64,000 nt of DNA from the NCBI RefSeq assembly GCF_003697915.1, contig NZ_RCVN01000003.1:124001-188000 (forward strand), written 5' to 3'. Both the position numbers and the translations under genes were made by a program. The DNA comes from Staphylococcus pseudoxylosus. Lineage in GTDB: Bacteria > Bacillota > Bacilli > Staphylococcales > Staphylococcaceae. The notes beneath the pieces are model-generated. The model was not told where the DNA came from. It saw only the letters and a list, made by a program, of their open reading frames with translations, and did no database searches. Positions 8,852-19,115 of the stretch are shown here, piece by piece (position 1 is the stretch's first letter; each line of letters begins with the position of its first letter).

Positions 8852-8895
8852 ATAAGCCGCCCTTAATGCTAACAAAGTAGCAAAGGGCGGCTTAT
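8852..8895. terminator. Bidirectional terminator between convergent genes
   Basis: ATAAGCCGCCCTT pairs perfectly with AAGGGCGGCTTAT around an 18-base loop. It lies between paralog B (plus) and the FUSC-family gene (minus), both of which end beside it. Confidence 0.85.
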
Positions 8896-8908
8896 TTTAG
8901 ACATTTAG

Positions 8909-10825
8909 TTATACTGTCGCTTCTTGTCTTACATGCAAACAGTTAGTTTGAATACTCAACAGTGACGTTTTTACATGTGCGTACTGAGGTAAATCTGGTA
9001 ATGTTTTCCATTGAATATGATTACCTCTTTCAAAGTGTTTAGCAATATTTTCAAAAACCAATAAATAATCTCCCATCGTATCATCATCTATATGATAACG
9101 TTGTTCATTACTTAAAGCTCTTGTCAGTATAAAACTGATTTCTTCCAAAGCATAAATACTAGGATAATAGTATTGTATCACCATTTTATTACTAAATATT
9201 TCACCATTTGCACTGTTATAAACTTGCGTCATATTATTTAATTTAACGCTGAGTTTTAGCATTTCATGTTTATCTTGTTCCCTTGAAGCATATTTATTAC
9301 TGGAAAATAGATAATGGAAAATGACTGCTTCATCTCTAGCAACTGCTGCTAAAGTATCTGGCAACATAGATGAAGCCGTTTTTCTGCCAATAAATAGCAA
9401 ACAAACTACTGCAATGAGGATACCTACTATAACATCTATTACTCTTGGTAAAGCAATTAAGATGGTCAAATGGTTAGACGCAAGTCCATTTAATAAAATA
9501 ACTTGTATTGTAATAAATATCACTGCAAACGAATAGTTGGCACCGACGAACATTTCAGTTATACCTGCTGCAACTGCCAATAATATAATTGCTACAGGAA
9601 TTGGCGGCGTTGCTAATAATATGAGTGATAAGAATAACACACCAATAATGGTACCAATGCCTCTAGCCCCTGCACGTTCAAAACTATGCAATGTAGTCGA
9701 TCCTAATAATACAGTATGTGCACTTAATGGAATCCAATAAGCTTTTTCAAAATCGAACATGAGCGCTATAAAAATAGCAATTGCCATGATGACGATATAA
9801 CGTATTGTATTTCTAAATACAAATGAATCTAAAGTTAAATTTTGTATCATGCGTTGTCCATAAATTGGCACACGAATATCTATTTCATGTTCCACACGTT
9901 CACTGTCTGCATTCATAATCGCATCTACTTTAATAATACTATCAACTAAATTTTGATTTACAGCATCTACTTCTACTTTTTGTGTCCATTGACGGGTTGT
10001 ATTACCGTGTGAATAAACACGTTTAATCACATAATCTGCCATCTCTTTTATTTCTTCTGGCAACGGGCGTGCATCCTTTTCATTCAGCTCCAATAATTCT
10101 GAATGAATACCTTGCGCCGTATTATGTAACAATAACAGACGTTGAAACTCTGCTGATTCTTTGGATTTTGCTGTACTTGATGTGATGAGTTGAATATCTG
10201 AATTTCTAAATGCCGTTACTGCAAATTGTGACGCTTTAGCAAACGCCTGTGCATCGTCAAAATTATAAATCAATTGCTTGATTATATTGTAATCATTTCT
10301 AATTGCTTTTGATTCTGTAGATTCTTTGGATAACATTATTACTAATATCACAATAACAGTTGCTAATAGTCCTCCGACAAACATTGCGCCGCCTCTTGTT
10401 AAAGCTTCTTCTGGGGCTACAGGTAAGTTGATTGGCAAACTAAATGCAACGATAAAAAACGTGGAAGACGGTCCAGGGATATTAAGAGAGCTAAAGATGT
10501 AGTATGGTATGACGGAAACAACTAATAGTAATACACCAAATATGATTGGTTGGCTAACGGTTAATGTCCCTAGAACCATAGCTAAAGATAAACCTATTGC
10601 TGAAAAGAGCACCATGCGTAATTTAGATTTAGCCGGACCTCCAAAGACATAGATATGTGCCAAGGTACCAGTTGAAATTAGTAACCCTATAGAAAAATAG
10701 CCAGTGACATAACCAATAAGTAAAGGAATTAACATTAAGATACATTGTCTAATTCCTTTTGCTACATCAATCTTCATCGAATCGAACCGTAGTAAAGATT
10801 TTATATAATTAGTCAATATGGTCAA
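8909..10825 (-). CDS. FUSC-family inner membrane protein (putative aromatic acid exporter)
   Basis: 638 residues with two clusters of membrane segments (about 25-165 and 340-475), separated by a soluble helical stretch and followed by a ~160-residue cytoplasmic tail. This two-block layout is that of the fusaric acid resistance/YccS family. The start is uncertain: a TTG at 10825 lies four bases after AAGGAG, a second TTG follows at 10816, and the first in-frame ATG is about 15 codons further in. FUSC relatives export aromatic acids or xenobiotics, but the substrate here is unknown. It stands alone, with a repeat hairpin upstream. Confidence 0.78.
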   Translation of the reverse strand: MTILTNYIKSLLRFDSMKIDVAKGIRQCILMLIPLLIGYVTGYFSIGLLISTGTLAHIYVFGGPAKSKLRMVLFSAIGLSLAMVLGTLTVSQPIIFGVLLLVVSVIPYYIFSSLNIPGPSSTFFIVAFSLPINLPVAPEEALTRGGAMFVGGLLATVIVILVIMLSKESTESKAIRNDYNIIKQLIYNFDDAQAFAKASQFAVTAFRNSDIQLITSSTAKSKESAEFQRLLLLHNTAQGIHSELLELNEKDARPLPEEIKEMADYVIKRVYSHGNTTRQWTQKVEVDAVNQNLVDSIIKVDAIMNADSERVEHEIDIRVPIYGQRMIQNLTLDSFVFRNTIRYIVIMAIAIFIALMFDFEKAYWIPLSAHTVLLGSTTLHSFERAGARGIGTIIGVLFLSLILLATPPIPVAIILLAVAAGITEMFVGANYSFAVIFITIQVILLNGLASNHLTILIALPRVIDVIVGILIAVVCLLFIGRKTASSMLPDTLAAVARDEAVIFHYLFSSNKYASREQDKHEMLKLSVKLNNMTQVYNSANGEIFSNKMVIQYYYPSIYALEEISFILTRALSNEQRYHIDDDTMGDYLLVFENIAKHFERGNHIQWKTLPDLPQYAHVKTSLLSIQTNCLHVRQEATV

Positions 10826-11256
10826 GCATCTCCTTTTCTATTTAATTTTTACAATGATATGTATAATTTTATTAAATCTTCCGCCACATAAATAGAGCGG
10901 GACAGAAATCAAAGATGTGATTTCCTATTCCCGCCCTCATAAGGCTGATTAAATAGTTAAAAGTTTTGTATTAAAACATGCCATCTTAATTATTAGATAA
11001 TCGATATGCTATGTCCATCTTAAACAACAACTAACATTACTTACTATATTAATAAACTTGAATTATTAAAAAGCCATATGATTTAGTGAATTTGTTCCTA
11101 ACTTATTTAGTTTAATAAAATATATAACGTCATCTTAAATATATATACTTATCTAGAAGTATTACTTCTCTATTTTAACACTTTTTTTAAATTCTTCTAG
11201 ATGCGATTCGTATGAACACTTTGTGACTTATTCAACAAAAAATTAATGGTTGTTTT
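10826..11256. other. Intergenic region holding repeat copy 3
   Basis: 431 bases between the FUSC gene and budA. It contains the FUSC ribosome binding site, hairpin repeat copy 3 (10895-10938) and otherwise AT-rich sequence. I saw no open frame with a ribosome binding site and no strong promoter pair or structured RNA. Confidence 0.5.
10895..10938. repeat. Intergenic hairpin repeat, copy 3
   Basis: GAGCGGGACAGAAATCA pairs with GATTTCCTATTCCCGCCCTC around a short loop. It has the family core GACAGAAATCAAA and is about 320 bases downstream of budA. Confidence 0.75.
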
Positions 11257-11955
11257 TTACTCGGCTTCTTTAATATCTGCTTCTACATTGGAATAATCAA
11301 TATCTGCTTCTAAGAAAGTTTGATTATTTACTGGGAAATGTTGTTCTAGCGTCTCTATATTACTCAATTCAACAATACCATGATTCATTTCAAAATCTAG
11401 TACATGCCCTCCGACTGATTGATAATCATCTACAAAATGTAAGTGGAAGCCACTAGCAGCTATACCATGAAATAATTGTGGGGCATAAAAGCCAACAATT
11501 GTACCATCTATTTGTTCATGCGTGAATTCTGGCTGACGCTTAGCAGATTCAATAAGTTTCGTATAGGGTTTCTCTTGTTTTGGCATCATACGCACATGTA
11601 CCATTTCAAATTTACCAGTTATTTTTACGGCTATAAAAATATTGTCACTTAAAGCCTTTTGTTGTACTTTATTCAATAATGTTTCAGAATCAGTTATATT
11701 ACGCACATCAAATTGAGCATCTGGTTTGAATGGTGTAACCGTTGCAAAAGGTGTTAACTCGTCGCCCTTCAACTCCTTGAATTCTCCATATTCATTTGCA
11801 TGAAAAGCTTGATTATCTAATATAATCACTTCACCATCAGAACCTGTGAGTGTTCCTATACCTAAATCACCATGTTCTAAAATTTCATTAATTGTTGCAG
11901 TACCTTCTAATAAACCCGCCATTAACGTTCCTAAAGTACCATGTTGATATAACAT
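11257..11955 (-). CDS. budA: Alpha-acetolactate decarboxylase
   Basis: 232 residues, the usual length for BudA/AlsD. It converts 2-acetolactate to acetoin, diverting pyruvate from acid production. The zinc-site region FHLHFVDDYQSVGGHVLDFE, with its His-x-His and downstream His, is intact, and MLYQHGTLGTLMAGLLEGT is the family N-terminus. The ATG at 11955 follows AGGAG; an upstream in-frame start is less well supported. The usual partner acetolactate synthase (alsS) is not adjacent here, so the pathway must be completed by a distant gene. Confidence 0.93.
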   Translation of the reverse strand: MLYQHGTLGTLMAGLLEGTATINEILEHGDLGIGTLTGSDGEVIILDNQAFHANEYGEFKELKGDELTPFATVTPFKPDAQFDVRNITDSETLLNKVQQKALSDNIFIAVKITGKFEMVHVRMMPKQEKPYTKLIESAKRQPEFTHEQIDGTIVGFYAPQLFHGIAASGFHLHFVDDYQSVGGHVLDFEMNHGIVELSNIETLEQHFPVNNQTFLEADIDYSNVEADIKEAE

Positions 11956-12080
11956 TATTTTTACACTCCTAAAACTACTTTTCTCTATCAAAATCATTAT
12001 TGTATTACCCGCAACATAAAATTATACACTTATTAATATGATTAAAACAGTATCTTGCTTATCTTTCCCAAGATAAAGAA

Positions 12081-12123
12081 AGTGGAATAGAAATCAAAAT
12101 TGCATTTTGATTTCTATTCCACT
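12081..12123. repeat. Intergenic hairpin repeat, copy 4 (perfect 20-bp stem)
   Basis: AGTGGAATAGAAATCAAAAT (12081-12100) is exactly complementary to 12104-12123, with a three-base loop. It lies immediately downstream of the ABM gene and is the most perfect copy of the family. Confidence 0.85.
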
Positions 12124-12156
12124 CTCTTATTATTTCAATACATTTCAAATAATTAG

Positions 12157-12447
12157 TTATGTTGTTTGATCTTGAGAAACGCTAATATCTGGTTTTTCAA
12201 CTAAATATTGACTTACTTCAGCAAAAAATGCTTTAAAGTGATCAGAATTGTTATGTGCTTCAACAGCTGCTTCATCTTTGTAACGTTCGATAAAAGCAAA
12301 AGTATTAGGTTCGTCTGTTTGTTCAAAATGTTTATAAAATAATGAACCTTCCTCAGTGCTAGCACCTTCAAGTAATGGTTTTACTAATTCTAAATAACCT
12401 TCTCTTTTAGCTGGGTCAATTTTCATTATTGCATTAATAGTAATCAT
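12157..12447 (-). CDS. Putative quinol monooxygenase (ABM domain)
   Basis: 96-residue protein of the antibiotic biosynthesis monooxygenase fold, a dimeric ferredoxin-like barrel acting on quinols or related small aromatics without a cofactor. Family features are the N-terminal strand MITINAIMKIDPAKREGYLE, the glycine-rich turn EGASTEEGSLFYKHFE and FAFIERYKDEAAVEAHNNSDHFK. The ATG at 12447 has GAGGAGGAG upstream. Its promoter overlaps a perfect GTATA-N5-TATAC palindrome, the QsrR-type quinone sensor site, which fits a role in quinone detoxification. The exact substrate is unknown. Confidence 0.85.
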   Translation of the reverse strand: MITINAIMKIDPAKREGYLELVKPLLEGASTEEGSLFYKHFEQTDEPNTFAFIERYKDEAAVEAHNNSDHFKAFFAEVSQYLVEKPDISVSQDQTT

Positions 12448-12466
12448 ATTTTTCTCCTCCTCATAA

Positions 12467-12481
12467 GTATAATTATTATAC
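12467..12481. promoter_or_regulatory. QsrR-type operator at the ABM monooxygenase
   Basis: GTATAATTATTATAC fits GTATA-N5-TATAC and extends to a perfect 17-base palindrome (12466-12482). It contains the TATAAT that would be the -10 of the monooxygenase gene, so binding would occlude the promoter. The regulator assignment is from the remembered S. aureus QsrR consensus; qsrR itself is not in this window. Confidence 0.65.
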
Positions 12482-12515
12482 TAGGAGGTAATCAAAAAAC
12501 ACAAATAATTAAACT

Positions 12516-13793
12516 TTATAAATTTTCTTTTTCTATAATTAAAGGTTGATCCGGTTTTACAAAGAACCACATAATAATCGCAAACACTACTGGAATTATT
12601 ACTAATTCTAATGTCATTGTCCAACCTACGATGTCAACCATCATACCAGCCAATAACGGACTTAATAATGCACCAATATTCCCCCACAGATTCATCCAAC
12701 CTGATACCGAACCAGAGAAATTACGTCCTAAATCCGTCGCAGCTGCCCAACTCATTCCTGTGGCAATACCAATACCTCCGAGACATAATGATAGCCAAAA
12801 TACATTAACGACTAGATTGTCTGTTTGTAGTGACATAAATAATGAGATACAGAATACTAAGAAACCCATAATCGCAATTGATGCACGTGCCACAAAACGA
12901 GATTTACCACTTTGTAACAGTTTATCTGAAATTGCTCCTCCACAAAGTATAAGTAAGAACATTGCTATCCAAGGAGCGCCTGCTGCCCAAGCCATATCAG
13001 GATCAGTAAGTTTCACTTTATACTGTTCCGTAAGATATGTAGGTAACCAAATTAAAAATAACGAAACTACGAACTGTACTACAAAATATTGTGCTGCTAT
13101 CGCATAAAAACTAAAGCGCGTGAAAAAGATATTCCATGGTGCATTGGATTTTTCCGTCTTTATAACATCTCTATTTTCAATAATATAATTCTTCTCTGCT
13201 TCATTGACCATCTGGTGTTGTTCTGGTAAATCTTTTGCAATTACCATCCATAATATAGCAATAACAAAACCTACCGCACCAAATATATAAAATACGGCTT
13301 GCCAACCAAACATATTTACAATTGCTATCGTTACTACTGGGGCAATTACAGGACCAAAATATGAACCAGCAAGCAACGCACTAGATGCACGTCCTTTTTC
13401 ACCTTTTGCAAACCAGTTTGTATTAAATACAGCATTAGAAGGATACATTGGCGCTTCTCCGACACCGAATAAAAAACGTACGGCGTAAAGCATACCATGA
13501 TTTTTTACAATACCTGTTAAAATCGTAAATGCGCTCCACCAAACAAGTGCAATAGTTAATAATTTTTTTGACCCAAATTTTTCAGCCAAAAATCCAGACG
13601 GCACTTGCATCAATGCATAGCCTAATGAGAAAAATGATGCTAATAAACCGAATTGTGTTTTATTTAAGTTTAAGTCTTCCATCATCGGTCCTGCAATTAT
13701 AGATATATTGGAACGGTCCATATAAGCAATTACTCCGATAATAAAAAATGCTATTGCAAAATACCATCTAATATTTGTTCTTTTTTCTTTCAT
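12516..13793 (-). CDS. MFS transporter, anion:cation symporter family (hexuronate/galactonate type)
   Basis: 425 residues with 12 predicted membrane segments. ACS-family signatures are visible: YMDRSNISIIAGPMMEDLNL at the end of TM1, FGLLASFFSLGYALMQVPSG in TM2, the loop GFLAEKFGSKKLL and RFLFGVGEAPMYPSNA in TM4. Relatives carry glucarate, galactonate or hexuronates with protons. No catabolic gene lies beside it, so the substrate stays open. An exact cre site upstream (13867-13880) supports a carbon-source role. The start at 13793 (MKEKRTNIRWYF) fits the family. Confidence 0.88.
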   Translation of the reverse strand: MKEKRTNIRWYFAIAFFIIGVIAYMDRSNISIIAGPMMEDLNLNKTQFGLLASFFSLGYALMQVPSGFLAEKFGSKKLLTIALVWWSAFTILTGIVKNHGMLYAVRFLFGVGEAPMYPSNAVFNTNWFAKGEKGRASSALLAGSYFGPVIAPVVTIAIVNMFGWQAVFYIFGAVGFVIAILWMVIAKDLPEQHQMVNEAEKNYIIENRDVIKTEKSNAPWNIFFTRFSFYAIAAQYFVVQFVVSLFLIWLPTYLTEQYKVKLTDPDMAWAAGAPWIAMFLLILCGGAISDKLLQSGKSRFVARASIAIMGFLVFCISLFMSLQTDNLVVNVFWLSLCLGGIGIATGMSWAAATDLGRNFSGSVSGWMNLWGNIGALLSPLLAGMMVDIVGWTMTLELVIIPVVFAIIMWFFVKPDQPLIIEKENL

Positions 13794-13866
13794 CTCTCTC
13801 CAACTTTCTCCCTTAAGTAACTAGTCATCATATGACCTATTGTTTTTTAATGATATTACCACAAAA

Positions 13867-13880
13867 TGAAATCGCTTACA
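13867..13880. promoter_or_regulatory. cre site upstream of the ACS-family transporter
   Basis: TGAAATCGCTTACA matches TGNAANCGNTNNCA at all fixed positions and lies 74 bases upstream of the transporter start. Confidence 0.75.
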
Positions 13881-14039
13881 ATAACTTTTTTACTTTTTAC
13901 ATGATTATATAAAACCAATCACAATATCATACTTGAGCCCTATGTATGTTCCGTGGACAATTTAGTATTTTAGATTATACTTAAATATGTACAAAAAAAA
14001 TTAACAAAGTTTGATTTTAAAGGAGCCAATCATAGAGCT

Positions 14040-14648
14040 ATGGAACAAATACTTACCGACTTTATTAGCACATGGGGCTATGCTGCCATTGCAATATTAA
14101 TATTATTCGAAAACATATTACCTTTCATACCTTCTGAAATTATTTTAACCTTTGCAGGACTAATGTCTGTTAAATCAGGATTATCTATCCCCATTCTTTT
14201 TACAATTTCAACCATTGCATCATTGATAGGTTTACTTGTCCTCTATTATATAAGTAGACTTGTTTCTGAAACGCGTTTATATCGTTTCGTTGATAAATAT
14301 GGCAAATGGATTAAATTAAAAGGCAAAGATGTTGAACGTGCGAATGATTGGTTTAAAAAACATGGTGCCATTGCAGTGTTCATCTGTCGCTTTATACCAG
14401 TTTTACGTGTACTGATTACTATCCCAGCAGGAATCAATCGTATGAATGTTGTAGTTTTTACAATTCTTTCATTAATTGGTACAACCATTTGGAATTTCGC
14501 TTTAATTTATTTAGGCAAATTATTGAGTGCTAGTTGGGATGTATTAATGAATGGTTTACATACCTATTCGTATATTATGTATGTCATTATTATTTTAGCG
14601 GTGATTTTTGTCTTTTATAGACTTTTCAAAAAAGACCGTGTCCAATAA
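14040..14648 (+). CDS. DedA-family membrane protein
   Basis: 202 residues with several membrane segments. Family features are FENILPFIPSEIILTFAGLM near the N-terminus and RFIPVLRVLITIPAGINRMN (about 118-137), including the conserved arginines. DedA proteins are undecaprenyl-phosphate or phospholipid flippases in several bacteria; the lipid handled here is not known. The ATG at 14040 has AAAGGAG rather far upstream (14 bases). A strong terminator follows. It is monocistronic. Confidence 0.87.
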   Translation: MEQILTDFISTWGYAAIAILILFENILPFIPSEIILTFAGLMSVKSGLSIPILFTISTIASLIGLLVLYYISRLVSETRLYRFVDKYGKWIKLKGKDVERANDWFKKHGAIAVFICRFIPVLRVLITIPAGINRMNVVVFTILSLIGTTIWNFALIYLGKLLSASWDVLMNGLHTYSYIMYVIIILAVIFVFYRLFKKDRVQ

Positions 14649-14720
14649 GAACGCGTTTGTTTAGCCTAATAAATTAACAGGCTAATTTAATTCACTTAAA
14701 AACCAATAAAATAAAATTTT

Positions 14721-14766
14721 ACGCTCTTATCGCAATAATAATATCATTGCGGTAAGAGCGTTTTTT
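14721..14766 (+). terminator. Terminator of the DedA gene
   Basis: ACGCTCTTATCGCAAT pairs with ATTGCGGTAAGAGCGT (one G-T pair) and is followed by TTTTT. Confidence 0.85.
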
Positions 14767-14810
14767 ATACTGATATCTTTAATTTCCAAAACGTTATCAA
14801 TATTTGACAT

Positions 14811-14843
14811 AAAAAAGACTAACTTCCCCCTTTGAAGTTAGCC
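14811..14843 (-). terminator. Terminator of putP
   Basis: On the minus strand CTAACTTC pairs with GAAGTTAG and is followed by TCTTTTTTATG. It lies about 100 bases downstream of putP. Confidence 0.75.
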
Positions 14844-14940
14844 TTTCACGATCTATATAAAATTTCTCCCTTATTAAATGACACTATAATGTTGCGCTGA
14901 ACAAGTGAATATCAGACATAATTTAAACCCCTTTTTAAAA

Positions 14941-16497
14941 TTATGATTCACTCTGTTCATCTTTATTTTTAACAATTCGACGTACATCAGCTAAATCAGT
15001 CGCTACATCAATTTGTGGTTTTTTAGTCAATTTACTGACTATGAATGTAACAATCAGACTTGTTAAAAAGCCAGGTATGATTTCATATAAATTAAAGAAA
15101 TCGTTTATATCTCCTAGTGGTTTAACAAATGCAATCCATAGTATAACTACGATTGCACCCGACAACATACCGCTGATAGCGCCGGTACGACTTAAACCTT
15201 TCCAATATAACGACAAGAGCACTAGTGGCCCAAAGGCTGCACCAAAACCTGCCCAAGCATTACCTACAAGATTTAATATCGTATCATTAGGCGACCATGC
15301 AATCCATATAGATATAATCGCAACGATTATAACTGATATACGCCCAACCAATACAAATTCTTTTTGATGTTCTTTAGCGGCTTCTTCACCACGAAACAAC
15401 TTATAAAAGTCTTCTGTTAATGAACTTGATGTCACTAGCAATTGCGAAGATATCGTGCTCATAATCGCAGCTAAAATGGCCGCAAGTAAAAACCCACCAA
15501 CAAGTGGATGGAACAATATTTGTCCCATTAAAATAAATAACGTCTCAGGATCTTTTAATTCAACCCCATTGCTATTTACAAAAGTGATACCTACCAGTCC
15601 AACACCCACTGCACCAAGTAAGCTAATCGCCATCCAACCTATACCAAAACGTCTTGCTGTCGGTAATTGTTTAATAGATTTGATAGACATAAAACGAACA
15701 ATTATGTGTGGTTGACCAAAATAACCTAACCCCCAAGCAAAGAAAGAAATAATACCTATAAACGTTGTTCCTTTAAATAAATCTAAATTTGTAGGTTTTA
15801 ATTCTGCTGCTTGTGATATGGTATCTAGACCACTTAATTGCATCATCGCTACTATCGGGACCATTACCATAGCAATAATCATAACAACCCCTTGGAAAAA
15901 ATCTGTTAATGATACTGCTAAGTAACCTCCGAAGAACGTATATGCAATAACTATAATTGCCACTAATAACATACCAAAGTGATAATTCAATCCAAAGGCA
16001 CTTTCAAACAAAACGCCTCCTGAAACCATTCCGGAGTGAGTGTAAAGCGTAAAGAATACAACGATAATTCCACCTGCAATTATTTTAATCAGATTTGATT
16101 TATCATCCACTCTATTTTTAAAGAAATCTGGTAGTGTAATTGCATCTCCAGCCTTTTCCGTATAAACACGAAGACGAGGTGCTACAACTACATAGTTTAT
16201 GTATGCGCCAATTGTTAAGCCTATGGCTAACCATGCTGCAGATAATCCAGTTGAATACACTTCTCCTGGTAATCCCATAATCATCCAACCACTCATGTCA
16301 GATGCCCCTGCAGACAATGCCGTTACATATGGACCAATATTTCTTCCACCTAACATATATTCACTTACGTTGCTCGTAGATTGTTTAAATCCATAGTATC
16401 CTATGCCTAATAAAACAATAAAATAAACACTCAGCATAATATATGTTTGCCAATTTGGATCTACTTGACTCGATAATGATGTCCCCAATGTAAACAT
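14941..16497 (-). CDS. putP: Sodium/proline symporter PutP
   Basis: 518-residue sodium:solute symporter with 13 predicted membrane segments, importing proline with Na+ for osmoprotection and nutrition. The PutP-type core is clear: [20 protein letters not shown] with [18 protein letters not shown] in TM1-2, and [18 protein letters not shown]. The hydrophilic C-terminal tail (about 25 residues) is typical. The ATG at 16497 follows GGGGAGGAG. It is monocistronic, with a -10-like TATAAT at 16543-16538 on the minus strand. PutP is distinguished from other SSS carriers here by overall similarity. Confidence 0.93.
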   Translation of the reverse strand: MFTLGTSLSSQVDPNWQTYIMLSVYFIVLLGIGYYGFKQSTSNVSEYMLGGRNIGPYVTALSAGASDMSGWMIMGLPGEVYSTGLSAAWLAIGLTIGAYINYVVVAPRLRVYTEKAGDAITLPDFFKNRVDDKSNLIKIIAGGIIVVFFTLYTHSGMVSGGVLFESAFGLNYHFGMLLVAIIVIAYTFFGGYLAVSLTDFFQGVVMIIAMVMVPIVAMMQLSGLDTISQAAELKPTNLDLFKGTTFIGIISFFAWGLGYFGQPHIIVRFMSIKSIKQLPTARRFGIGWMAISLLGAVGVGLVGITFVNSNGVELKDPETLFILMGQILFHPLVGGFLLAAILAAIMSTISSQLLVTSSSLTEDFYKLFRGEEAAKEHQKEFVLVGRISVIIVAIISIWIAWSPNDTILNLVGNAWAGFGAAFGPLVLLSLYWKGLSRTGAISGMLSGAIVVILWIAFVKPLGDINDFFNLYEIIPGFLTSLIVTFIVSKLTKKPQIDVATDLADVRRIVKNKDEQSES

Positions 16498-16998
16498 GAA
16501 ACAAACTCCTCCCCTTATAATTTTGTTACATGCATATATTATACAAAAATAATCATCAAATTAAACAATAAATCGTAAATTTTTTGTTAGCTTGTATATA
16601 TAACAACCTAATAATACGCTCTAAATACTGTTACAAAAAGATTTTAACGCCTAAAAATTATAATTGTACAATTACACTTTTATAACAAAAATACTTCTAT
16701 TAGCATTCACAAAAATGTATGTTTATCACAACATTTATGTAAATATCAAAAATAACATATTTAAGTAACATAAGGATATCACGCTTCATATTCGCCTTTT
16801 AACGCTTCATATAAAACACTTTTTGACACTAGGTTATACAATCAAGCCATATCTTCGAATTTAATTAAAATTCATAATATAATAAGTAGTAGACAAAAGA
16901 TTGTGTTTTAATGCTACAATAAGAAACATATAATGGAAGCGTTTTACTAATTTGTATTTTATACTTTAGAAATTTATTCAACTGGAGTGACATAAATA
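16498..16998. other. Divergent intergenic region putP / fbp
   Basis: 501 AT-rich bases. On the putP side a TATAAT (minus, 16543-16538) is a likely -10. On the fbp side a TATAAT at 16929-16934 lies about 65 bases before the start and runs into a weak cre-like sequence. I saw no open frame with a ribosome binding site and no structured leader. Confidence 0.45.
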
Positions 16999-18951
16999 AT
17001 GCATAATTCAACAGACAAGAGTGTAAAAGAAAGATTTTTAGATTTACTTTCTGAACAATTTGATACTAAAGAAGCGCTCGCAACTGAAATCATCAATTTA
17101 GAATCTATTTTGGAACTTCCAAAAGGGACAGAGCACTTTGTTAGTGATTTGCACGGAGAATTCCATGCCTTTCAACACGTTTTACGCAATGGTTCAGGGA
17201 ATGTTCGTTCAAAGATTAATGACATTTTCCAAGATACGCTAACGCGTAAAGAAATTAATGAGTTTTCTGCTTTGGTTTATTATCCTGAAGAAAAATTACA
17301 ACTCATAAAAAATAGTTTTAGTTCCAAATCAGAATTAAATGAATGGTATATTACGACCATTAACCGTCTAATTAAACTAATTACTTATGCATCATCAAAA
17401 TATACACGTACAAAACTACGTAAATCTTTACCTGAGAATTATGTTTTTATTGTAGAAGAATTATTGTATAAAAGTAATAAATATAATAATAAACATTCCT
17501 ACTACGAAACGTTAATCAAACAAATTATAGAATTAGAACAATCAGATGATTTAATTATTGGCCTATCTTTCACAGTACAACATCTAGTGGTTAATCACTT
17601 ACATGTCGTAGGTGATATTTATGATCGTGGACCTGAACCGGATAAGATTATGGAAACACTCATAGATTACCCTTCTGTCGATATTCAATGGGGTAATCAT
17701 GATGTACTATGGATTGGCGCATATGCAGGGTCTAAGGTTTGTCTTGCAAACTTACTTAGAATTTGTGCACGTTACGATAATTTGGATATTATTGAAGATG
17801 CATATGGCATCAACTTACGACCGTTATTAACACTTGCTGATAAATATTATGATGGAGCAAATCCAGCATTCCGCCCTAAAAATGCTGAAGGTTTATCTGA
17901 ATTAGAGTTAGAACAAATCACTAAACTCCATCAAGCCATAGCTATTATTCAATTTAAATTAGAAGCACCAATTATCAATCGCCGACCTACATTTGAAATG
18001 GAAGAACGTTTAGTGCTAGAAAAAATTGACTATGAAAAAAATGAAGCAACACTTTACGGAAAAACATATCCATTAGAACACACTTGTTTCCAAACCGTTG
18101 ATCCTAATGATCCAAACAAGTTAACTGATGAAGAAGCAGATGTAATCGATAAATTATTATTATCAGTTCAACAATCCGAAAAACTAAAACGCCACATGAC
18201 TTTCCTTATGCAAAAAGGAAAACTTTACTTACCTTACAATGGAAACTTACTTATCCATGGTTGTATCCCCGTCGATGAACAAGGTGAAATGGAATCAATG
18301 GTTATTGATGGGGTGAAATGTTATGGCAGAGATTTATTAGACCATTTCGAGGAATATGTACGAATAGCATTTGACCATAAAGATATTCAAGATGATTTAG
18401 CTACAGATTTAGTTTGGTATTTATGGACTGGTAAATACTCTTCACTATTTGGCAAACGTGCAATGACTACATTTGAACGCTATTTCATCAAAGATAAAAC
18501 AGCACATAAAGAAACTAAAAATCCTTATTATTATTTACGTGAAGATGTAGATATGTGTAAAAAAATGCTAAAAGATTTCGGTTTAGATCCCGAACAAGGT
18601 CATATTATCAATGGTCACACCCCCGTGAAAGAAATTGATGGAGAAGACCCAATTAAAGCTGATGGTAAGATGATTGTCATTGATGGCGGATTCTCGAAAG
18701 CTTATCAATCAACAACAGGTATCGCTGGATATACTCTACTTTATAATTCATTTGGTATGCAGCTCGTGGCCCATCAACACTTTAACTCTAAAAAGCACGT
18801 ATTGCTTAACGGTGCTGATGAACTCTCAATTCGTCGTGTCGTAGATAAAGAATTACAACGAAAAAAAATTCGTGATACAAATACTGGTCATGAAATTCAA
18901 GCACAGATTGATATCTTAAAAGAATTAATGCATGATCGTTTTGTAAACTAG
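16999..18951 (+). CDS. fbp: Fructose-1,6-bisphosphatase class III
   Basis: 650-residue Firmicute-type FBPase that dephosphorylates fructose-1,6-bisphosphate for gluconeogenesis. It belongs to the calcineurin-like metallophosphatases; the metal ligands are in [12 protein letters not shown] (about 43-54), [17 protein letters not shown] and the late INGHTPV. The start at 16999 follows CTGGAG. It is monocistronic with a terminator 30 bases downstream. Length and sequence match the staphylococcal class III enzyme, which is unrelated to class I or II FBPases. Confidence 0.95.
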   Translation: MHNSTDKSVKERFLDLLSEQFDTKEALATEIINLESILELPKGTEHFVSDLHGEFHAFQHVLRNGSGNVRSKINDIFQDTLTRKEINEFSALVYYPEEKLQLIKNSFSSKSELNEWYITTINRLIKLITYASSKYTRTKLRKSLPENYVFIVEELLYKSNKYNNKHSYYETLIKQIIELEQSDDLIIGLSFTVQHLVVNHLHVVGDIYDRGPEPDKIMETLIDYPSVDIQWGNHDVLWIGAYAGSKVCLANLLRICARYDNLDIIEDAYGINLRPLLTLADKYYDGANPAFRPKNAEGLSELELEQITKLHQAIAIIQFKLEAPIINRRPTFEMEERLVLEKIDYEKNEATLYGKTYPLEHTCFQTVDPNDPNKLTDEEADVIDKLLLSVQQSEKLKRHMTFLMQKGKLYLPYNGNLLIHGCIPVDEQGEMESMVIDGVKCYGRDLLDHFEEYVRIAFDHKDIQDDLATDLVWYLWTGKYSSLFGKRAMTTFERYFIKDKTAHKETKNPYYYLREDVDMCKKMLKDFGLDPEQGHIINGHTPVKEIDGEDPIKADGKMIVIDGGFSKAYQSTTGIAGYTLLYNSFGMQLVAHQHFNSKKHVLLNGADELSIRRVVDKELQRKKIRDTNTGHEIQAQIDILKELMHDRFVN

Positions 18952-18980
18952 AGACACCCATAAATACGAATATAAAAAAT

Positions 18981-19012
18981 AATCCGAGGCATATAGCTAT
19001 GTCTCGGATTTT
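18981..19012 (+). terminator. Terminator of fbp
   Basis: AATCCGAGGCATA pairs with TATGTCTCGGATT (one G-T pair) followed by TTCT. Confidence 0.75.
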
Positions 19013-19044
19013 CTATGAATAAAAGAAGTATCTATGAAAACAAA

Positions 19045-19081
19045 AACCTATCGACAAAGATGAACCCTTTGTCGATAGGTT
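19045..19081 (-). terminator. Terminator of the cation/proton antiporter gene
   Basis: AACCTATCGACAAAG pairs perfectly with CTTTGTCGATAGGTT. On the minus strand it is followed by TTTTTGTTTTC. It ends the convergent antiporter transcript. Confidence 0.85.
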
Positions 19082-19115
19082 AGCCTGAGAACACGTTCTC
19101 ACTCTGTTTAACTTC

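Noticed and set aside
16934-16947. cre-like sequence TGGAAGCGTTTTAC upstream of fbp
   Set aside because: The two terminal fixed positions of the consensus do not match, so I did not list it as a cre site.
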